NCBI RefSeq assembly: GCF_020832325.1
Contig: NZ_JAFIEU010000051.1
Location: forward strand, 186,001 to 250,000
Direction: 5' to 3'
Source: Lunatimonas sp.
GTDB taxonomy: Bacteria > Bacteroidota > Bacteroidia > Cytophagales > Cyclobacteriaceae
DNA length: 64,000 bases
The notes below the pieces were generated by a model, which made no database searches, was not told the origin of the DNA, and saw nothing but the letters and a program-made list of their open reading frames with translations. Position 1 is the stretch's first letter. The number at the start of each line of letters is the position of its first letter. This document shows positions 38,686 through 47,841 of the stretch, piece by piece. A program made the translations under genes and the position numbers.

Positions 38686-39084
38686 TTAAGGGACCCGTGA
38701 GAAATAGCGGATTTCATACCTAGATTGCTGGTTTCCGGCAAATAGCGGAGTGTTATCCACTTGCAGGACCAACGATTCTCTGTTTAGTTTCAGAATGGAG
38801 TAGATCTCTTCTGTTTCCCCGAGCGGATTCAGGTGGTGGATTTCCTTTTTGGATACGATAATGGGTATCCTCATATAAGCATTTACCGCACTGACGACAA
38901 GCTCGTCAGTGGGTAAATACTCATAGGTTTCTTCTTGGTACCAGCCGGTACTGCTGTGGGAAAAGTTGTTATAGTAATACTGCACGGAATCCAGTCGCCA
39001 CTTTCCGATAAGGTTTTCGGTATTTGTCCCGTTACAGGTGACGATCATTCCTAGCATTATCCATGTAACAATCCACCTTTCCAT
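38686..39084 (-). CDS. small exported lipocalin-like protein
   Basis: 132 residues. A hydrophobic N-terminus (WIVTWIMLGMIVTCNG) suggests export; the Cys does not have a good lipobox (Thr precedes it), so lipidation is uncertain. The mature part begins NLIGKWRLDSVQYYYNN, a pattern typical of lipocalin-like domains in Bacteroidota. It follows SusD by 6 bases, so it is the third gene of that operon. Function is unknown; a surface or periplasmic accessory to the transporter is a fair guess. Confidence 0.7.
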   Translation of the reverse strand: MERWIVTWIMLGMIVTCNGTNTENLIGKWRLDSVQYYYNNFSHSSTGWYQEETYEYLPTDELVVSAVNAYMRIPIIVSKKEIHHLNPLGETEEIYSILKLNRESLVLQVDNTPLFAGNQQSRYEIRYFSRVP

Positions 39085-39090
39085 ACGCGA

Positions 39091-40530
39091 TTAATATCCC
39101 GGATTTTGGGTTAGAACGCCGTTACTCAAATCAATCTCTCGCTGTGGTATGGCGAAGAGGTAGTGTTTGGGTCGTTGAAAGGTACGTCCGGGCTTTAAGG
39201 GGCCGAGGTCTTTAGCATACAGGGCGACAATGTCTACAATCCCGGCCCTGTCCCAACGCATCAAGTCTTGGTGACGTTGGTTTTCGCCTGCGAGTTCCAT
39301 CCTTCGTTCCTTGATCAGGTCTTGCATCGTTGCGTTGGTGAGCGGGGCTCTACCGGCACGCGCCCTCACAGCGTTGATTTCCGCATCCCCGTTTTGTCCC
39401 GACCGGATTTTTGCTTCTGCTACCAAGAGGTACACGTCGGCTGTACGTAAGATCGGATTATGGTGGCCTTCATTCAATCCTCCGGTAGGTCGCCAGGAGG
39501 AATACTTTCGGAAATGGAAACCGGAGGCAGATAGGTTAGCAGTATACTCGGTTGGTCCTCTGCTGCCACCTAGATCGACCACATCGCCTACCTTGTAGAC
39601 GGTATAGTCCAATCGGGGATCGTTTTCATCGAAGGTATCTACCAGATCGTCTATAGGCTGGTGAAAATCCCAGCCGCCCCAGGGCCTTGGTGTGGTATAA
39701 ATGACGTGGTTGTTACCTCTCCATCCATCCAATGCCTGAACAGCAAAGAGCATCTCTGCGTTTCGCTGTAGGTTGATCCGGAAATTGTTGTCGTAGCTTG
39801 GTGCCAATCCATAAGGACCATCCAATACTTTTTGGCCAAACTCGATCGTTTTTGGGAAGTCTTCCATGTAGAGGTAAAGCTTCGCTAGCAGTCCATTGGC
39901 AGAGCCCCGATGCGCTCTTCCAAATTCCGCTGCCGGGTGAGAAACCGGCAGCAGTTGGGCTGCTTTCAATAGATCAGATTCAATTTGGGTCCTCGTTTCT
40001 GCTAGGGTAGCTCTTGGTTTGTTGTAGTTGTTGTTGAGTACGTCGTCTTCTAGTATGAGTGGAACACCCCCGTAAATGACAGACAGCCTCCAAAAGACAA
40101 ACCCTCTCAGGAAATGAGCTTCACCAAGGATACGATCTTTTAGTGTTTGGTCCATATTTATGCCTGGTACGTTCATTAGAACCGCATTTGCCCGGGAGAT
40201 CACCTCGTATTTGGGCCGCCAGCCGTAATTCAATTGGGGGTTTCCGGCATCAAAGGTAAAGGATTCGATGGCTTGATCCTCCGCATGGTCTCCCGCTCTC
40301 CATTGGTCGTCGGAAGGAATGTCAAAGGTATGCTCCGCGTGACCGTAGAAATCATGTAGAATGAGTGGCTCATACATGGCATTAGCAGCGGCTACGGCAT
40401 CGTCGGCATTACGCCAAAATTGAGAGGAAGTAGACTGACCATAAGGAATGGTGTCCAAAATGCTGTCATCGCATCCGAATGCTACGGTGGTAATTACCGC
40501 ACTGAGAATATATTTTGATAGATTATTCAT
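39091..40530 (-). CDS. SusD/RagB family nutrient-uptake outer-membrane lipoprotein
   Basis: 479 residues. The signal ends TVAFGC, so Cys20 is lipidated. The following DDSILDTIPYGQSTSSQFW and the helical TPR-like part (ILGEAHFLRGFVFWRLSVIYGG, cut here) with RTADVYLLVAEAKIRSG, INAVRARAG and LIKERRMELAGENQRHQDL are classic for RagB/SusD. Its C-terminus has the usual LFAIPQREIDLSNGVLTQNPGY-type ending. It forms a surface complex with the SusC partner 19 bases upstream; the substrate is likely a glycan or peptide but not determined. Confidence 0.95.
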   Translation of the reverse strand: MNNLSKYILSAVITTVAFGCDDSILDTIPYGQSTSSQFWRNADDAVAAANAMYEPLILHDFYGHAEHTFDIPSDDQWRAGDHAEDQAIESFTFDAGNPQLNYGWRPKYEVISRANAVLMNVPGINMDQTLKDRILGEAHFLRGFVFWRLSVIYGGVPLILEDDVLNNNYNKPRATLAETRTQIESDLLKAAQLLPVSHPAAEFGRAHRGSANGLLAKLYLYMEDFPKTIEFGQKVLDGPYGLAPSYDNNFRINLQRNAEMLFAVQALDGWRGNNHVIYTTPRPWGGWDFHQPIDDLVDTFDENDPRLDYTVYKVGDVVDLGGSRGPTEYTANLSASGFHFRKYSSWRPTGGLNEGHHNPILRTADVYLLVAEAKIRSGQNGDAEINAVRARAGRAPLTNATMQDLIKERRMELAGENQRHQDLMRWDRAGIVDIVALYAKDLGPLKPGRTFQRPKHYLFAIPQREIDLSNGVLTQNPGY

Positions 40531-40549
40531 GTCTAGATTCGTTCAGCGT

Positions 40550-43500
40550 TTAGAAAGTTACGGTAGCGCCCAGGGTCCAGGTTCTCGCTTGAGGATACTG
40601 CGCGTAATCCACGTTAAGCTGGAGGTTGTTATTGATATATCCCAGCTCCGGATCCATGCCAGAGTAGTTGGTCAATAATAGAAGGTTTTGCCCGGCGATG
40701 TAGAACCTAGCTCTACTGATTCCGGCCCTGCTGCTTAGCGCATTGGGCAAGGTGTACCCAATGACAAGATTCTTGAGCCGCACAAAGTCACCCCTTTCCA
40801 GAAACAGGTCTGAAGTCCTGTGGTTTAGATTGTCTCTGCGGGTCGTCATTCTGGGTATGGAGTTACTGGTATTGGGTCCTGTCCAACGGTTTTCTGTTTC
40901 CGCATACATGTTAAACGGGTAGGTGGGATCTAGCCCCTGCATGCGGTCGGCGTTGTAGATTTCAAACCCGGCATTTCCCAAAAAGAAAAGTGCTAGGTCA
41001 AAATCTTTGTAAGTGAATTCCGCATTCAATCCATAGACAACCTTTGGATGGGGGCTTCCCAGTATTTCACGATCCCGTTCGTCCACGATGCCGTCTCCGT
41101 TCAAGTCTCTGAAGCGAACATCTCCCGGTCTAATTAACCCATTGGCTCTTCTGGGGTCGTTTGCAATATTGGGATCGTTCTGGATTTCTTCGTTGGTTTG
41201 ATATAGACCATCCGCTCTCCAGCCATAGAAGCTGGCAATGGGGAACCCTTCGTAGGTTCTGGATATTTCCTGGCTGGACCTACCGTACAATTGGGATCCC
41301 ACAAAGTTTCCATCCACGAGCTTGGTAACTTCATTTTGGATGAAAGATGCGTTGCCGCTGAATGAGTAAGAAAAATTCCGATTGGATTGCCGGTAGGTAA
41401 GTTCTAATTCTAGTCCCTGATTACGTAGTTCACCCAGGTTTTGATTGGGAATCTGCGCTGTTCCTACCGTTCCGATGGTTGGCGGAGCAATCAACATATC
41501 CCTAGTGTCTTTGATGAAATAGTTGACGTTAGCCAATAGTCTGTTTTCCAAGAAGCCTATGTCCATGCCGATGTTGGTCATCACAGCAGATTCCCAGGTT
41601 ATAAAGCGGTTTGGGATTCTGGACTGAGCGGCTCCTACAGTCTGATTGCCGCCGAATGAATACCTACTACCGGAACTGATCAAAGCCAGATACTGCAGAC
41701 CAGGCACGTTTTGATTGCCCAACATACCCCAACCTCCGGTAAGTTTCAGGTTGCTGATAAAGTTGACATTTCTGAAAAAGTCCTCCTCGGACATACGCCA
41801 TCCCAACGAAAATGCAGGGAAGTATCCCCAACGCCTATCTGGAGCAAATTTTGAGGATCCGTCACCACGAAAGGTCATCGTGGCCAAGTACCTATCTGCG
41901 TAGTTGTAGGTGGCCCTGCCAAACCATGAAGCGAGTGCATCGTAGGTTTTTACCCCTCCAATGTTATTGAGGGTTTGTCCTACGTTCAGAAAACGTTGAT
42001 CGAAGGATTCATCCGGGAAATCCAACTTGCTTGCATTGAACCCATCCGAGGTAAACGTTTGGGTAGTGTAGCCACCTACAAATCCCACCGTACTTTTTGG
42101 GGTAATCTTCTTATCGTAGCTGACGAAATATTCCGATAATATCGAGTAGTACTCGTTATAGCTTCTGGAGAGACTGTTTCTGGTGTTTGCGCGTATTTGA
42201 TCAGCCACGATGATGTTAAAGTTGTAGCCGTCGGATATCGCCCCGTCTATACCAATATTCGCCCGTACTTTCAAGCCTTCCAAGATTTCGTATTCTGCGT
42301 TGAAGTTCCCCAATATCTTGTGCGTGGTATTCCTCGAATCCATGGTTTCCTGGGTAAAGATGGGGTTGTTGATATCTCCAAATTCTCCAGAAATTTGCGA
42401 GGAGCTGAAGGACCCATCGGCGTTTCGGACAGGGAGTCCTGGGTGAAAGCGAATGGCGCTCCACAACACGCCGGTCTGTGCAGACAATGTGTTTGGTGTG
42501 ATTTCGTTGATCGTGATCAATTGGAGGCTTTGTCCAAGCTTGAAGCGTTCATTTATTTTGTGGTCAGAATTCATACGGAAATTCAATCGTCTAAAGCCTG
42601 AATTCTGGATCATGCCTTTTTCCTCAAAATATCCGCCAGACAACATGAATGAAGAATTCCGGTTTCCTCCTGTTAAGGAAATATCCATGTTATTGATCGT
42701 TCCCTGTCCCAAAAGTTCACGCTGCCAGTCAGTTAACTGTGTTTGGTAAGCGGGATTTTCCCAAATAGGATTTACAGGTAGTCCGTCGTTGGTGAATCGC
42801 TCCCGTTTTAACTGAGCTAACGTCGGGGCATCTAACACGTCGATGGTTTTGATAGCGTTTGAGACACCGGTGTATCCATTGACAGAGAATTGCAATGGTT
42901 TTTCGAAATCCCCGCGTTTGGTAGAAACGATGACCACGCCGTTTGCCGCGCGGGTACCGTAAATGGCGGATGCGGAGGCATCTTTAAGGATCTCGATGGA
43001 TTCAATATCATTTGGGTTGATGTCATTCAAGTTTCCGCCAGGCACTCCATCCACAATGATGAGCGGGTCTGCATTATTCAATGTTCCCGTACCACGGATT
43101 CGGATAGAGCCCTGATTTCCGGGAGCACCACCATTTCGGACCACGTTAACTCCTGCTGCTCTTCCTTGCAGTAGTTGAGAAGAGCCTGAAGCCGGGAGGT
43201 TTTGGATACTGGCGCCTTTTACCGAAGAAACGGCTCCAGTCACATCTTTTTTCTCCTGTGTACCGTAGCCGACGATCAATACCTCGGAAAGGGCGGATTC
43301 GTCCTGCGCCATTTTCACGGTGAATACAGTTTGAGACCCAACTGAGATGACTTGTGTTTTATATCCAATATAGGAAATGACCAAGACAGCATTGTCCGGC
43401 ACATTCAGGCTAAATCTACCGTCCAAATCAGACACGGTGCCTAAGGAGGTGCCCTGTACCGTCACCGTAGCCCCTGGAAGGGGTTCGTCGTTTTCATTGG

Positions 43501-43663
43501 TGATAAGTCCGGAGACTTCCGCGAAATCCATTCTTTCGAAAATCATCCCGGTATCAATTTTTCGGGTTTCCGCCGCAAACCCATTCCCCGAGATACTTAG
43601 CATCATGCTAAGTGCAAGTAGCCGGTTAAATAGAGCGAGAGGGATAGTTCGTATTTTGTTCAT
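40550..43663 (-). CDS. SusC/RagA family TonB-linked outer-membrane transporter
   Basis: 1037 residues. A signal region is followed by a carboxypeptidase-like regulatory domain (GLITNENDEPLPGATVTVQG), the TonB-box-like LSEVLIVGYGTQ, the plug with LLQGRAAGVNVVRNGGAPG and the SusC hallmark ILKDASASAIYGTRAANGV, and a beta-barrel ending TLGATVTF with the terminal Phe. It imports a substrate handed over by the SusD partner, powered by TonB-ExbBD. No STN domain and no adjacent sensor gene are seen, so regulation is unclear. It leads the SusC-SusD-lipocalin operon. Confidence 0.95.
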   Translation of the reverse strand: MNKIRTIPLALFNRLLALSMMLSISGNGFAAETRKIDTGMIFERMDFAEVSGLITNENDEPLPGATVTVQGTSLGTVSDLDGRFSLNVPDNAVLVISYIGYKTQVISVGSQTVFTVKMAQDESALSEVLIVGYGTQEKKDVTGAVSSVKGASIQNLPASGSSQLLQGRAAGVNVVRNGGAPGNQGSIRIRGTGTLNNADPLIIVDGVPGGNLNDINPNDIESIEILKDASASAIYGTRAANGVVIVSTKRGDFEKPLQFSVNGYTGVSNAIKTIDVLDAPTLAQLKRERFTNDGLPVNPIWENPAYQTQLTDWQRELLGQGTINNMDISLTGGNRNSSFMLSGGYFEEKGMIQNSGFRRLNFRMNSDHKINERFKLGQSLQLITINEITPNTLSAQTGVLWSAIRFHPGLPVRNADGSFSSSQISGEFGDINNPIFTQETMDSRNTTHKILGNFNAEYEILEGLKVRANIGIDGAISDGYNFNIIVADQIRANTRNSLSRSYNEYYSILSEYFVSYDKKITPKSTVGFVGGYTTQTFTSDGFNASKLDFPDESFDQRFLNVGQTLNNIGGVKTYDALASWFGRATYNYADRYLATMTFRGDGSSKFAPDRRWGYFPAFSLGWRMSEEDFFRNVNFISNLKLTGGWGMLGNQNVPGLQYLALISSGSRYSFGGNQTVGAAQSRIPNRFITWESAVMTNIGMDIGFLENRLLANVNYFIKDTRDMLIAPPTIGTVGTAQIPNQNLGELRNQGLELELTYRQSNRNFSYSFSGNASFIQNEVTKLVDGNFVGSQLYGRSSQEISRTYEGFPIASFYGWRADGLYQTNEEIQNDPNIANDPRRANGLIRPGDVRFRDLNGDGIVDERDREILGSPHPKVVYGLNAEFTYKDFDLALFFLGNAGFEIYNADRMQGLDPTYPFNMYAETENRWTGPNTSNSIPRMTTRRDNLNHRTSDLFLERGDFVRLKNLVIGYTLPNALSSRAGISRARFYIAGQNLLLLTNYSGMDPELGYINNNLQLNVDYAQYPQARTWTLGATVTF

Positions 43664-44272
43664 GTGTTTTTATAGTTCTGTTATGGTCACAGGGCCCCTT
43701 GTCCAAAGCGAGGCCACCTCGGTTTGACAATTGTTTGCGAGTCCCGTGAGTGCTATGAAGTACGTTAATTTGTTGGGGTAGGAACCGGTTGCGGTATCCT
43801 CTAAAGGCAATTCAAATCATCCCGATTCAAATGGCTGAAATTTCAGCTAGATATTTTTAGCATAGGCGAGTGGATTTTAGGTTGGTTGGTGTTTGCTGAA
43901 GGGTTCAAAAGGTTACTCCGGTTTTCGAGTATGTTTAATTAATATATTGAATATCAATTTACTAGGTGTGTGTTGAGGTACTATTTGCCTATGTTCGGTA
44001 TCTGACGAATGATTTGGGTGATAGGTTTTGTAATATTTTGTAAAAGCGTTACTAAATTCTGTAAAAAATAAATTATTAGCAATTCTGTTTTGGAAAAATA
44101 ACGTAAAAATAATTTATTCTTAATGAGAGTTTAATTTATAAACTTGGATTGAAATTATGTAGGTATACCGCAAGCAACTAGCGAATTGAAAAGGCCAAAA
44201 TTGCAATTAAAAAGTGCTATTTGTTATTACCTTTTCTTATGCTTACCTTTTCTCCGAAAGAGCAAAACCGGG
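43664..44272. other. long divergent intergenic region
   Basis: About 600 bases between the SusC start and the P-type ATPase start. It becomes AT-rich from 43920 on. It holds three phased TTTTGTAA-like repeats (44026-44064). No perfect TAnnTTTG is found on the minus strand for SusC. The ATPase frame is open from 44186 by a TTG, but the family start fits the ATG at 44273. No gene or RNA was recognised. Confidence 0.5.
44026..44064. repeat. phased direct repeats TTTTGTAA upstream of the P-type ATPase
   Basis: TTTTGTAA at 44026-44033 and 44036-44043, and TTCTGTAA at 44057-44064: spacing 10 and 21 bases, so all three face the same side of the helix. A regulator site is possible; AT-rich context raises the chance of coincidence. 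Confidence 0.35.
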
Positions 44273-46792
44273 ATGCACTATCATGGACTACATGTAGAAG
44301 AAGTAATCGCCTCAAGGCAGCAGTTCGGAGCTAATAGTATACAGGAACAATCGGGTACGTTTTGGAAAGTTTTGCTTGAAGTGGTGAGAGAGCCACTCTT
44401 CTTACTTTTGGTAGCGGCGGCGCTGATTTATTTTTCCGTGGGCGAGTATACCGAGGGCATCGTGATGTTGGTTGCCCTGGGCTTGGTATCCGGCATTTCG
44501 CTCTTTCAAGAAAACAAAAGCCGAAATGCGGTGGAGGCACTGAAGAGCCTCACATCGTCAGCTGCTCAGGTATATCGAGAGGGTATCTTGGTAGCTTTGG
44601 ATCCGAAAGAGCTTGTCGTAGGCGATTTTGTGGTACTTGAGGACGGTGACTTGGTGCCTGCTGATGGGGCTCTTGTCGAATCGTACGATTTTTTAGTGAA
44701 TGAGAGCATGCTTACAGGGGAATCCCTCGCGTTGCCAAAGACTTCCACTTCAGACGACTCCAAGGTGTTTCAAGGAAGCCTGGTAGTGGGTGGTACTGCC
44801 GTTTTTAAAGTGGAATCCGTTGGGAAAAACACGAAGTTGGGGAGTATCGGACGTAGTCTTGAGCAAATTGAAGAACCGAAAACTCCGCTACAGGTTCAGA
44901 TCCGGGGCTTCGTACGGATGATGGTGGTCTTTGGCGCAGGGGCTTTTGTATTGGTATGTTTGGTCAATTTCCTGACATTTGGTGATTTTCTTGCGGCTTT
45001 ATTGCATGGATTGACATTAGCCATGTCAGTGCTGCCTGAGGAGATTCCGGTAGCCTTTAGCACTTTTATGGCACTTGGAGCGTATCGGTTGTATAAGATG
45101 CGCGTGATTGCGCGCAGCCCGTACACCGTAGAAACCTTGGGAGCCTCTACGGTGATCTGCATCGATAAGACGGGTACGCTGACAGAAAACCGCATGGAGC
45201 TGCGGCAGATTTACGAGTTTAGTAGCGGAAAGCTGATAGAATATGCTGAAGAGAAGGCGGTTTTTTCCGAGGTGTTGGCTTATGGTATGTGGGCATCGGA
45301 GATTCTGCCCTTTGATGCCATGGAAAAATCCATCCACACCTACTACGGAAAGCTATGCGCTACAGATGAGCGTCCGGGGGCTCAGATGCTGCATGAGTAC
45401 CCGCTCGGTGGTAAGCCTCCGATGATGACCCACGTATTTCAGGTGGGTGAGGGGAAGCGGATTGTTGCAGTAAAGGGGAGTCTGGAAGGCATTTTAAACC
45501 AAAGTAGACTTTCGGATACCGATCTATTAGGCATACAGGAAGTCGCGGGCCGTTTGTTGGGACAGGGGTACCGGCTGCTCGGTGTGGGCCGGGGCATTGA
45601 CGCCCGAGCGGAATTGCCGGCTACGCAATTTGAGTTTGAATATGATTTTTTGGGAATTTTAGCTTTTTATGATCCTCCGAAAGTGAATATTAGGGGCGTA
45701 TTGCGGCAGTTTTACCAAGCAGGTATTCAGGTAAAGATGATCACTGGAGATCATGCAACTACCGCTATCGCCCTTGCCGATCAGGTGGGGCTGCGGCATG
45801 GGGACGAATTTCTAACAGGGGTAGCAGTCGACGATTTGTCGATAGAGGAATTGAAACAGCGGGTTTCAAAGGTACAGGTATTTGCCCGGATGTATCCCGA
45901 AGCTAAGCTCAAGGTGATCGAAGCACTGAAAGCAAACGGGGAAGTAGTAGCCATGACCGGAGATGGGGTAAATGATGGGCCGGCATTAAAAGCAGCACAT
46001 ATCGGCATAGCCATGGGCCAACGGGGTTCCGAGATTGCCAAAAAATCTGCTGCGTTGGTGTTGGCTGATGATGATTTGGGTCATATGCCGGTAGCGGTGG
46101 CGTTGGGGCGCCGGATATATGAAAACTTGAAAAAGGCCATCCGCTATATCATTTCGATCCACATTCCGATCATTCTGATCGTTTTGATGCCTTTGCTATT
46201 AGGCTGGGAGTTTGTACATATATTTACACCTATACACGTGATATTTTTAGAACTGATTATGGGTCCTACCTGTTCGATTGTGTTTGAGCGGGAACCGATT
46301 GAGCCTGGTTCAATGGACAGACCACCCCGCAAGGTGCGGGAATCTTTTTTTTCTATTCGCGAACTTTCAGTGAGCTTGATCCAGGGTCTGCTAATCACGG
46401 CAGCCTGTTTGGGCTGGGGTTACTATGCCATACAGGAAGGACTAGACGAAGCATCTGTCCGTACACTGGTTTTTGCAGCGCTGGTCTTCAGCAATGTATT
46501 TCTGACCTTGGTTAACCGCTCGTTTTATCATAGTGTCTGGACCACGTTAAAGTACAAGAATCCGTTGATTCCATTGATTTTGGGCGTTTCCCTATTGGTT
46601 CTCGGTCTATCGTTGACGGTCAGTCCTGTCAGGAGTGTTTTTGGCTTTGAGGAGGTATCCCTGTGGCAGGTAGCTGGGTCGGCCATAGTGGGGCTCTTAG
46701 GTGTAATCTGGCTAGAGGGGTACAAGTACTGGAGGCGAAGGGGAGTTTCCACCCGAGATATGGGCGGGCCATCAAAAAGTATGGAGTACTGA
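44273..46792 (+). CDS. cation-translocating P-type ATPase (P2-like)
   Basis: 839 residues from the ATG at 44273; the frame is open to a TTG at 44186, but MHYHGLHVEEVIASRQQFGA matches the usual N-terminus of the family. Motifs: TGES in the actuator domain, PEEIP in membrane helix 4, phosphorylation Asp in CIDKTGTLTENRM, KGSLEGIL in the nucleotide domain, MITGDHATTA and MTGDGVNDGPALKAAHIG. Ten hydrophobic helices are expected. It resembles calcium/manganese-type P2 pumps, but PEEIP replaces the common PEGLP and the ion cannot be fixed from sequence. It stands alone between SusC and fabG. Confidence 0.92.
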   Translation: MHYHGLHVEEVIASRQQFGANSIQEQSGTFWKVLLEVVREPLFLLLVAAALIYFSVGEYTEGIVMLVALGLVSGISLFQENKSRNAVEALKSLTSSAAQVYREGILVALDPKELVVGDFVVLEDGDLVPADGALVESYDFLVNESMLTGESLALPKTSTSDDSKVFQGSLVVGGTAVFKVESVGKNTKLGSIGRSLEQIEEPKTPLQVQIRGFVRMMVVFGAGAFVLVCLVNFLTFGDFLAALLHGLTLAMSVLPEEIPVAFSTFMALGAYRLYKMRVIARSPYTVETLGASTVICIDKTGTLTENRMELRQIYEFSSGKLIEYAEEKAVFSEVLAYGMWASEILPFDAMEKSIHTYYGKLCATDERPGAQMLHEYPLGGKPPMMTHVFQVGEGKRIVAVKGSLEGILNQSRLSDTDLLGIQEVAGRLLGQGYRLLGVGRGIDARAELPATQFEFEYDFLGILAFYDPPKVNIRGVLRQFYQAGIQVKMITGDHATTAIALADQVGLRHGDEFLTGVAVDDLSIEELKQRVSKVQVFARMYPEAKLKVIEALKANGEVVAMTGDGVNDGPALKAAHIGIAMGQRGSEIAKKSAALVLADDDLGHMPVAVALGRRIYENLKKAIRYIISIHIPIILIVLMPLLLGWEFVHIFTPIHVIFLELIMGPTCSIVFEREPIEPGSMDRPPRKVRESFFSIRELSVSLIQGLLITAACLGWGYYAIQEGLDEASVRTLVFAALVFSNVFLTLVNRSFYHSVWTTLKYKNPLIPLILGVSLLVLGLSLTVSPVRSVFGFEEVSLWQVAGSAIVGLLGVIWLEGYKYWRRRGVSTRDMGGPSKSMEY

Positions 46793-46821
46793 TGTGGGCC
46801 TTTTGGATGGCCCGAAAATAT

Positions 46822-46854
46822 AGCGTCCATGTACTTTTTTGGCACATGGACGCT
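46822..46854. terminator. hairpin between the convergent P-type ATPase and fabG genes
   Basis: AGCGTCCATGT at 46822-46832 and ACATGGACGCT at 46844-46854 form an 11-bp perfect stem with an 11-base loop. On the minus strand it is followed by ATATTTT, a weak T-tract, so it mainly serves fabG. A second small stem, GGGCC and GGCCC (46796-46800, 46809-46813), lies beside it. Confidence 0.65.
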
Positions 46855-46876
46855 GCATAATCAACTGAGGGTATTG

Positions 46877-47623
46877 TTAGGTAGCCATGGCACCGTTTAC
46901 CTGCAAGACTTGTCCAGATATATAGCTGCTCATATCTGATCCCAAGAAGACACAGGCATCGGCCACTTCTTCCGGTTTACCTCCCCGTTTCATGGGAATA
47001 CCATCTCTCCATCCCTGGACGGTTTTTTCGTCCAAAACGGCGGTCATTTCTGTTTCGATAAATCCAGGTGCTACGGCGTTGCATCGGATATTTCGGGATC
47101 CCAGTTCCAGTGCAACCGATTTTGAAAAGCCTATAATACCAGCCTTGGAGGCGGCGTAGTTGGCTTGACCCGCATTTCCTTTCACGCCCACGACGGAGGT
47201 GATGTTGATGATGGAGCCGGACTTTGCTTTCATCATGGTTCGGGTGGCCGCCTTTACGGTATTGAAGCAGGACTTCAGGTTGGTGTTGATTACTTCGTCC
47301 CAGTTTTCTTCGCTCATCCGCATCAGCAGGTTGTCCCGGGTGATGCCGGCATTGTTTATGAGTATGTCCAAGCGGCCAAATTCGGCGACTACGGAGTTTA
47401 TAAGTTCTTCGGCTGCGTTGAAATCGGAAGCGTCGGAGCGGTATCCTTTGGCTTTCACGCCAAAGGCTTGGAGTTCCGATTCCAGTGCTTGCCCTTTTTC
47501 TACGCTGGACAGATAAGTGAAAGCCACATCGGCACCTTCTTCAGCGAAGCGTAGGGCGATGGCCCTTCCTATTCCTTTCGAGGCTCCTGTAATCAGAGCC
47601 GTTTTTCCTTGAAGTAATCCCAT
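46877..47623 (-). CDS. fabG: 3-oxoacyl-[acyl-carrier-protein] reductase
   Basis: 248 residues, standard for FabG. Short-chain dehydrogenase motifs: cofactor loop TGASKGIGRAIALRF, NNAGITRDNLLMRM, catalytic Ser in IINITSVVGVKGN, and Tyr/Lys in YAASKAG. The NAGITRD sequence is typical of FabG itself rather than other SDRs. It reduces 3-oxoacyl-ACP with NADPH in fatty acid elongation. It is a single gene with its own promoter candidate upstream; no other fab gene is adjacent. Confidence 0.93.
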   Translation of the reverse strand: MGLLQGKTALITGASKGIGRAIALRFAEEGADVAFTYLSSVEKGQALESELQAFGVKAKGYRSDASDFNAAEELINSVVAEFGRLDILINNAGITRDNLLMRMSEENWDEVINTNLKSCFNTVKAATRTMMKAKSGSIINITSVVGVKGNAGQANYAASKAGIIGFSKSVALELGSRNIRCNAVAPGFIETEMTAVLDEKTVQGWRDGIPMKRGGKPEEVADACVFLGSDMSSYISGQVLQVNGAMAT

Positions 47624-47649
47624 ATCAAAATATTAGCTTGGTTTTTTGG

Positions 47650-47657
47650 CAAAAATA
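47650..47657 (-). promoter_or_regulatory. -7 box of fabG
   Basis: TATTTTTG on the minus strand matches TAnnTTTG, 26 bases before the fabG ATG. The -33 element is not evident. Confidence 0.4.
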
Positions 47658-47801
47658 GGTAATTATTCTTAAAAACCTTGAAGTGGCGGATGGATACTGT
47701 CTGGTCGGATTTTAAGGTATTGCAACGGATGTCTTGGGTTAAATATCGTTTATTCCAGCTTTCTTATTCAAAACCAAATTTTTTTCTGAATATTATTATT
47801 A

Positions 47802-47809
47802 TAAATTTG
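47802..47809 (+). promoter_or_regulatory. -7 box of lpdA
   Basis: TAAATTTG followed by C, an exact TAnnTTTG match, 32 bases before the lpdA ATG; the predicted leader is about 26 bases. The region at -33 is T-rich but lacks TTTG. Confidence 0.5.
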
Positions 47810-47841
47810 CATAGCAAAAAAGTAATCCAAACATAAACAAT

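Noticed and set aside
38676-38700. CCCTTAAGGG palindrome between convergent genes as a terminator
   Set aside because: It has no loop and no proper T-run beyond it, so it cannot form a normal intrinsic terminator.
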